Of a stretch of DNA of 64,000 nt, positions 57,300-64,000 are shown one piece after another. The notes under the pieces were generated by a model. That model saw only the letters and a list, made by a program, of their open reading frames with translations, had not been told where the DNA came from and made no database searches. Both the position numbers and the translations under genes were made by a program. The stretch comes from Asterias amurensis (Eukaryota; Echinodermata; Asteroidea; Forcipulatida; Asteriidae): contig NC_092648.1 in assembly GCF_032118995.1 (NCBI RefSeq), forward strand, positions 19,930,450-19,994,449, written 5' to 3'. How positions within the stretch are numbered: position 1 is the stretch's first letter; every line of letters starts with the position of its first letter.

Positions 57300-57432
57300 T
57301 TGAGAAAGCAAGACAGTTCATTTTTAAAAGGGCAAGCTTCCATTGTAAAATCTTAAAGTATGTGATAGTTTTAAAGGGGCACTAAGGCGAAGACCAGGGC
57401 ACTACGAGGCCTCCTTGTTATTCCAGGCCTGG
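57300..57432 (-). mobile_element. CAGGCCTG-family MITE, decayed copy
   Basis: AAAAGGGCAAGCTTCC, GGGGCACTAAGGCGAAGACC and the end CCAGGCCTGG identify the family; the left end is lost. Confidence 0.55.
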
Positions 57433-57952
57433 TAAATGGCCTGACAGTTCAATCAACCCTAGCAAAGTTTTTCTTGAAGACTTATACACCTTTATCACGC
57501 TGTTACCATCTTGGTCACCATCTTGGTCATCATCTTGGTCGCCATCTGATTCCATAACAGTTATGAATGCTAACATTCATTGCGCAAACATGGCACCAGA
57601 TTAATATTTCGTCCAGCCTCAGTTTGGTTACAATGACTTGGAATGGAGTAAAATCAAGATAGCCACACCCTGATGAAGGTCTATAACACCACGCATAAAT
57701 TACATGCAAGTGTAACAGAAGCAGTCAAGTGGAAATACAGGCAAACAAGAAGTAAATACACACACTTGTGATAAAGTACATACTTATTCTTTGTTAGCTA
57801 AAAGCTTGCACTTAAAGAGTTTTATGGATAATGATTTAAACAGGAACATTCCAAGTCATTGAAAGCTTTCTTAAAAGGATTGTCTCAACTCATCTGTGTT
57901 TCTTGGTTGAACCAGTGTCATCCAGAACGTATACACATGTGTAGCATGTAAT

Positions 57953-58290
57953 AGCCTAGCGTTCTAGAGCACGCTCTGGTGACTGAGTCATTTGAGAATG
58001 TAGTAGGTTCAAATCCTGGTCGTGACACCTGTATACTTGAGAAGGACACTAAACTTTGGTTGCTTCTCATCACCAGGGAGTATAGGGAGTTTGTTTAGGA
58101 CCTGATGAAAAAAGGTTTTAATAATAGTGTCAGTTTAGTCTGATTTCCAACGGAGAGTGTAGTAGGTTCGAATCCTGGTTGTGACACCTGTATCCCAGAG
58201 AAAGACAATATAAAACTTTGTTCTCATCACCAGGGAGTATTGGGTACTTTGTCTGAGTATGAATGATTAGCAACCTGTGTGCCCATTTGG
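57953..58290 (+). mobile_element. two tandem family A SINE fragments
   Basis: B boxes GGTTCAAATCCTGGTCGTGA and GGTTCGAATCCTGGTTGTGA lie about 160 bp apart, each followed by GACACCTGTAT and CACCAGGGAGTAT. Confidence 0.65.
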
Positions 58291-58617
58291 CTGCTGGTGC
58301 TCCGATTTAGCTTCACTGCTTACGACCTTATGAAAAGAGGTAACCAGTGTCAGGAAGGATACTCTTCCAATATGAGTCTGTTTTTGTTTGCCCATGGAAA
58401 ACTTGAAAAATGTGATTAAATACAGGCTGAAATGTTTATTAAAGCCTACACTGTGTGTTCTGTGTAATGTTTGTCATCCCCTGTACTAACCTCATAAAAT
58501 ATGCCTTTTTTTCTTTTTCAAGGACTAAAAATCATGTTGCAGTAATTTGATTTTAGAGCCTCATCTACTGGGCTTGAAAGGGCGCATAATAAATACATCG
58601 ATTAATACCACTATAAT

Positions 58618-58665
58618 CCATCCAGGTCACAAAGGTCATTGCCTTCGTTGCTTTGGTGCCCATAA
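58618..58665 (+). repeat. short fragment of the CAGGCCTG-family MITE
   Basis: CATTGCCTTCGTTGCTTTGG and GTGCCCATAAG recall the family interior only. Confidence is low because the fragment is under 50 bp. Confidence 0.3.
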
Positions 58666-59170
58666 GAACTATTCTCAAAGGATATTCTGGAATTCTAACT
58701 GGGGTTTTCCATCTTCAGGAGCAGATCCAATTTCTGAAATTGAGATACGATTAGGGTGTCGTAATTGATTTAATGGCTATCCTGTTGCTAAGTCATTAGG
58801 CCACATGCCTGCGTGTCTGCCTCGATCCCAACATTTTTGCTGCTTCCAGGATCTCTGATGTGTGTCATGGCCTAGCAAAAACGAAGAAAAGAACAATACT
58901 CGTCTTTTAGCTTTAGTAGGCCGAAACGCTATTAATGTGAAAATTACTTTCCGCATTTTTTCCGCTGAAGAGTTGCATGCCTGATTTTTGCTGCATCAAA
59001 ATTTGTGATAATATATTAAAAAAATTGGAATAGGGCCTATATCAAAGTTTTTTCATATTTCGATATGTTTAAAACGTGACATCGGCAATAGCCTACCGAT
59101 GTAAAAAAGAAAAGAAAAAAAGAGGCGTATTTTAGTAATTTTTAATATATTGATGGAAGTTTCCTTGCAT

Positions 59171-59352
59171 AGTCTAGAGCACATAATTCACGCTTTGGTG
59201 TCTGAGTCATCGGAGAGTGTAGGTTCGAATCCTGGTCATGACACTTGTATCCTTGAAAAGGACACTTAAACACTATAATTGCTTCTCTTCACCTACATAG
59301 GAGTTTTGGGTACATGGTCTGAGGGTAGAGATTGTTGATGTGAATAATTACA
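59171..59352 (+). mobile_element. SINE family A fragment
   Basis: GTAGGTTCGAATCCTGGTCA is the B box; GACACTTAAACACTATAATT and TTGCTTCTCTTCACCTA follow. Confidence 0.7.
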
Positions 59353-59364
59353 TTTTGTGTTTAA

Positions 59365-59668
59365 TTAAAGGCACTGAACACGTTTCGTTTGGTAATTGTC
59401 AAAGACCAGTCTCCTCACTTGGTGTATCCAAACATAAGCATAAAATAACAAGCCTGTGAAAATTTGAGCTCAATTGGTCATCGGAGTTGTGAGAACATGA
59501 TGAAAGAAAAAAACACATTGTTGGACGAATTTGTGTGCTTTCAGATGAATAAAAGACTTCTATTATCTCAGTGAGAAATTACCTCTTTCTCAAAATCAGA
59601 GGGAGCATTTTTTCACAATGTTTTATAATATCAACAGCTCTCCAATGCTCATTAATATTTGTGTACCT
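59365..59668 (-). mobile_element. R1 element, one end truncated
   Basis: Reverse orientation, TTAAAGGCACTGAACACG onward; the other end stops at about 59668 without the terminal repeat. Confidence 0.7.
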
Positions 59669-60278
59669 TCCGTTAGTAGAAATCAACATTTCTCTTTTAA
59701 ACTCAGAAACTGATAATTCTGAGAAGACCATTTCAATCATTGAAATATGAATCCTTGAGGAAAAACAAAGACGGTGTTTGTGCATTTCTTTTCGGCTTCT
59801 CGTAATGGTTGGAGTCTGTTTGTGTGAAGTGGGCGTGGCTTTATTAACGTGGAATTTCGTCACACTTACAAATATGATAAATAATCTAACACTACAGGTT
59901 GAAATAGAACCTCAATTATTAATCTGTTTTTCATAATTATCATTTTGATAGTGTGCTGTTGTTGTTATTGAGATTGTAGACAAATTTCAATCGGTAAAGG
60001 AAATCTTTTTTTCTCTATATTGAAATTTTGCATGTTTACATGACATCAGATAATGCAAACTGTTCTCAAGGCAACATAATAATTAAATATTCTCATGATT
60101 GATTTATGACGTAGTAATAATTAAAAATTTGAAAACCTTCTGACCTTATATGTGAAGCCTTTTCTCCGAATAAAGCTTGTTGAAGCTGTCACATCCCCAA
60201 ACTCCAATACCTGTAATGACTACCAAATTTCATGTTGTTGAAAAAGGGATGCTGACCAATTTCGTCTGCCTCAAAGGC

Positions 60279-60455
60279 CTGTGCATGTATGCTTCGTTTT
60301 TTTTGAAAGGGCAAGGGCACCATGGCATTTTATCCTTGGTAAAGGGCACCTATGAGGCAACTGTAAATTTCTACTGCTCCAGAGCATTTCAAGGGCACCA
60401 AGGCAATGACCAGGGGGCGTGGAGGCAATTGCCTTTGTTGCCTCTGTGAAGTATC
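60279..60455 (-). mobile_element. CAGGCCTG-family MITE, copy
   Basis: AAGGCCTGTGCATGTATGC, GAAAGGGCAAGGGCACCAT and CAAGGGCACCAAGGCAATGA are present; the right end decays at GAAGTATCTC. Confidence 0.7.
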
Positions 60456-60659
60456 TCACCTGGCCCTCACATTGATTTCACATATTATTGTATGCCTCAA
60501 AGTCAAACAAGAAACCCATCTCTACCTTGCTTTGAGTCTCTTCCCCATCCATCTACTTATCATAAACCTGCTACCATCATCATGTTCAATACATCATCAG
60601 CTACCGCAGCTAGCTTAAACTCATTGCTTCCTGTATCATATACAATCATTCCTTCCTTG

Positions 60660-61498
60660 GAGGTGGGTGGGGGGGGGGGGTGGGGGGAATGACGGCATCA
60701 ACCTCTTTGTGTTACATTCGAGAATCGCCTGCAATGGATCTTCTTTGATCTAATAAAGGGGAATGCATGACCTATTTTGGATTCGAACTGATTGTTTCGC
60801 TGCTCGCTCTAGGCTCATGTGATACTCTTGATGTAGTTTGATTCCGTAAACAAAATGGAAGAAATTACTAAATTAAAGTAATGCCAGATTTGAATGTTTA
60901 CAGTAAGTCTATTCTGTGTAAATTGTAATTGTTTCTAATAATTTGTGTCCACATACATGTACAACTATAGATAATTTCCTAGTCCAAATGTAGTGAGTTT
61001 TTCCAAAGTTGATGTATTTTCGTGTACACAAACAAATTCTATTAAAAAAATATGATTTAATGACTTGGCAAATTTGTGAAGTGAAAGTGTTCCCTGTATT
61101 GCAGTTAAAAAACAGTCATGGGGCTCTTCTTATTTTAGTCTGGTTTTCAATAGTTGTTCCATTGGAAATTTTAAAAACAGTCACCTGAAAAAATTTTTAA
61201 GGCCAACATCATGTGTAAAAGTTTTCAACCCTTCTACTCAATGAAATTTTCCTACTTTTTTCCCCAAGGACCATAGTAATATTAATAATTTATTCATTTA
61301 TATTGTGCCCATTCCATAAAATGTACACAATAACAAAATAATTATAAAAATAATTATAAAAATAATTTTACAACAGGAAAATATACAGCAATCCAAACAA
61401 ATGAAATACAAGGAACTTACAAAACAACCCGACAAGTAAAAATTGCAAAACATTAAGACAGTAAACCCAAATAAATTAGTAAAAAACAATATAGATTA
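60660..61498. other. PPP1R37 intron 2, G-run then AT-rich DNA
   Basis: 60664-60688 is almost pure G with a few T, like similar runs at 6251, 10101 and 18000. The rest to 61498 shows no element. Confidence 0.5.
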
Positions 61499-62092
61499 GT
61501 GCTGGGCGAATAGTGATATTTTGTTATTCGGATACCGCTGGCCAACTATCCTAAATTAACCGGATATTCAAATAGTTTTTTGCCGCTAGAGGGCGCTGTT
61601 CGTTTGTGAATGAGATCTTATGGGCAGATTGATATTAGTTTCAGACAGTGTCACTTGGTTCATTCATAAAAATGACCGGATCTAATTTAAAGATGGCGAT
61701 TTGCTTTTTCTTTTGATCGTGATTGACTCTACGTGAAGGAAAACTTTTGTAATCTTTGAACAAAATACGTCGGAAATGTCATTGTTTTAACTTTTCACGG
61801 AGGTGAGCATAGTTAAATACTTAATTTATGCTATTTTATGCTGTCTTAATAGAAGTTTCATAAGGATTCAGACAAAACATTCATATCAGTTGTCGCCCGA
61901 CGTCCGCGGATATTCGGATTTTAAAGAATATCCGGTTACTTGGTTGTAATTACAGAATTATCCGGTTTATAAATAGCTATTCGCGCCCTATGCGGATATC
62001 CGGTTAAGAAAAAAAAGTCATTCGCGGTTACGGATAGGAAAACCTATTCGCCATTAACCGGATATTCGAATAATTCGCCCAGGCCTAATATA
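61499..62092. mobile_element. 594-bp MITE with GGGCGAAT ends
   Basis: The left end TTAGTGCTGGGCGAATA and the complement of the right end TTAGGCCTGGGCGAATT are inverted. Several ATTCGGAT and AACCGGATATTC motifs recur inside near both ends. End sequence and layout recall hAT-derived MITEs. It is non-coding. Confidence 0.75.
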
Positions 62093-63450
62093 GATAAGTC
62101 TTACATTTATAATATAAATCATGCCTGTAAAATAGAAAATTAACTTTACTTTTAAGATCCTCTTTAAAGGTTACCTCTTCTCCAGCATGAAAGGAAAAAA
62201 GAACAATTCTGGCTGTCTAGGCAAGACATGAATCTATCAGAATTATTTTTCTAAATCGACTGATAACAAACAAGAAGTTTTTCTGTGACTAGCTAGATAG
62301 GCTGACAAATGTGACAGGTAGACAAGCACAGAGCAACAAAACAAACAAATGAATGCAACGTTGTGGAATGATGGATGTGGCAATATCTAGCATCTGTGTG
62401 AGGGTACTTGGGCGTAATTAAGAAAAGTGACTGTGATATCTGTCTGATCCGCCAATCATCTTAAATTGGCTGAGGACAAGCTTGAGATTTATGTAAAAGT
62501 TTAGAAAATGTTTACATAAATTAACTGCATAATTCACTATGGGTATTTTCACTCTTACAAGTATGTACTTCAATTGTTGCTATACCTCATTAAATACTTC
62601 TTTATTCAGGGTGCCAAGAAGCCATCCATCCTGTAACTGATGTATAGCTGATGACACTTTTAAATAAACAAGTTTAGGTAATGATAGAGTGAGGACTTTG
62701 ATAACAAACTTGTTATAGAAATAGAAATGCAACTTACATGTTATTATAGGGAATGACTTTTCCAGAAGTTTCGCATTGCAAAATAGTTAGACTGAACTTG
62801 TTTGCGCACATTGAATGATAATAATGAGTAGCAAATTGGTGAATTTTGAAAAGCAACTGAGACATTTCAATGAGCATTTTGCTAAGCTATTATTAGGAAA
62901 ATCGTTCACTGAATAATTATTTCACATTATTTTTGTAATGTGATCAAATAACATTTGAATGACATAAAATTGTGTGTCAAACACATAATTATGTTGTTTA
63001 CAAGCACACATTTGAGGAGAAATCAAGGAGTAGTGTGTATAGTGAACATTTAGCAAAGGCTGAACAATCAATGATGCAAATAATTTCCCTGTATCTTCAA
63101 TGAGAGAAAAGACAAAACTCCCCAAGGCAAAAAGGGCCTTTCCATTTCTTTGATTAAAGATGGAGAGCTCTAGTAATACAGGTCAGTCAGTGGGTCACGC
63201 ATAAAGCGCTTCCAGGGAGATGGCTAGTCAAGCTATTAAAACAAACCCAACCTACTAGAAGCAAGTCATGTAAAGTTCACTGACTAGGAGTCTAGGCAAA
63301 TGTCATCTCGGGGAAAATAATGGCTCGGACGCTGAGAAAGTAGAAGGAAGATGGATGGCTCATTTGTAATCATCACATGAATTTATTGATATATGTTTTG
63401 TGATGTTTCACAATAAATCCCACATCATTTACTTAAAGATAAATTTGTCT
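62093..63450. other. PPP1R37 intron 2, no feature seen
   Basis: AT-rich DNA without a supported exon, SINE box or inverted ends. Confidence 0.5.
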
Positions 63451-63856
63451 TTAAAGGCAAAGCATACCCTTTGTTTTTGGAACAATTCTATTGTTTTTGT
63501 AAATCATTTTCATTATAAGCTATTGTGAAAATTTCATTTCAAAAGGTGGATCAGTTACATGTATGTCCATGCAAGAAGAACAATCCAGAAGGAATACACA
63601 GTCTGAGAAACATTTCATGGTGAAACGTTTCTTAGACTGAAATGTTTTTTAATCCCTTTCTCCAAAACACACTCCTTAGAAGGGAATTGTTCCTCAAAAT
63701 GTTATACACCTGTAAATTATCAACAGCTGCAGTGCTGCTACCAAGTATGGAGTATTTATTATGTACCGTGCTCTTGAAAGATGACAAGTAACAAGTAAAA
63801 CCAACTATTTGTCGTTGATGTAAAAACAAAATGTTGAGTAATTACCAAAGTATTCA
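63451..63856 (+). mobile_element. MITE related to R1 (TTAAAGGCAAAGCATACC)
   Basis: It begins TTAAAGGCAAAGCATACCCT and ends GAGTAATTACCAAAGTATTC, an R1-like layout with different interior. An inner hairpin TCTGAGAAACATTTCATGG...AACGTTTCTTAGACTGA lies at 63600. Confidence 0.6.
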
Positions 63857-64000
63857 TTTTAGAACAGAAGTACATTGGTTTGTTCCCAAAATCTATTTAC
63901 TGCTTTAGATCTGTGGTCTCCATGTCCGTGCTACAAATTTAGCAGATTATTATTCTGCTGTTTTAATTCAGCCCAGCCTGTGTGCCAGCCATCTAGGGGT

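Noticed and set aside
56129-64000. Further PPP1R37 exons
   Set aside because: I looked for the expected LDLKG-type leucine-rich repeat coding sequence and found none; the next exon should lie outside the window.

Overview
The window is eukaryotic, intron-rich and AT-rich, and has the character of an echinoderm genome. The protein-coding genes are deuterostome-like. The rest is packed with short palindromic DNA transposons (MITEs) and tRNA-derived SINEs of a kind I associate with sea stars, Asterias in particular. That species guess is inference from recollection of repeat sequence; no search was run.

Four host genes can be built exon by exon with consistent splice phases. (1) GCH1, GTP cyclohydrolase I, + strand, 9202-26557, six coding exons, 250 aa. 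(2) FANCL, the Fanconi anaemia RING E3 ligase, + strand, 34764-42022, nine coding exons, 376 aa, possibly with a short upstream first exon near 32928. (3) A vaccinia-related kinase of the VRK1/VRK2 type, - strand, 54175-46550, ten coding exons, 497 aa, with a long basic tail. (4) The first two coding exons of a PPP1R37-like protein phosphatase 1 regulatory subunit, + strand, from 54902; the rest lies beyond the window. FANCL and VRK converge tail to tail. VRK and PPP1R37 diverge from a shared interval of about 0.7 kb. GCH1 makes tetrahydrobiopterin precursor, FANCL works in DNA crosslink repair and VRK in chromatin and cell-cycle control, so this is an ordinary chromosomal neighbourhood and not a pathway cluster.

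Layout: 1-9.1 kb is intergenic repeats and MITEs; 9.2-26.6 kb is GCH1, whose 12.4-kb first intron holds a three-level nest of transposons; 26.8-34.7 kb is intergenic and includes a duplicated block with an unusual array of alternating palindromes; 34.8-42.0 kb is FANCL; 42.1-46.5 kb is two tandem-repeat blocks and repeats; 46.5-54.2 kb is VRK; 54.2-54.9 kb is the divergent promoter interval; 54.9-64 kb is PPP1R37 exons 1-2 and at least 7.9 kb of its second intron.

I saw no rRNA, no convincing functional tRNA, no CRISPR array and no retrovirus-like or capsid-bearing element. The most interesting non-genic signals are: a MITE family ending in CAGGCCTG with 6-bp target duplications visible at three copies; a 1.3-kb element whose inverted ends are built of GTCGCCCC-type repeats; two copies of a repeat carrying a hammerhead-ribozyme-like core, one split by a SINE; the TGCATATGCA/GTGTCCG palindrome array; and SINEs abutting a VRK splice donor and the VRK stop codon.
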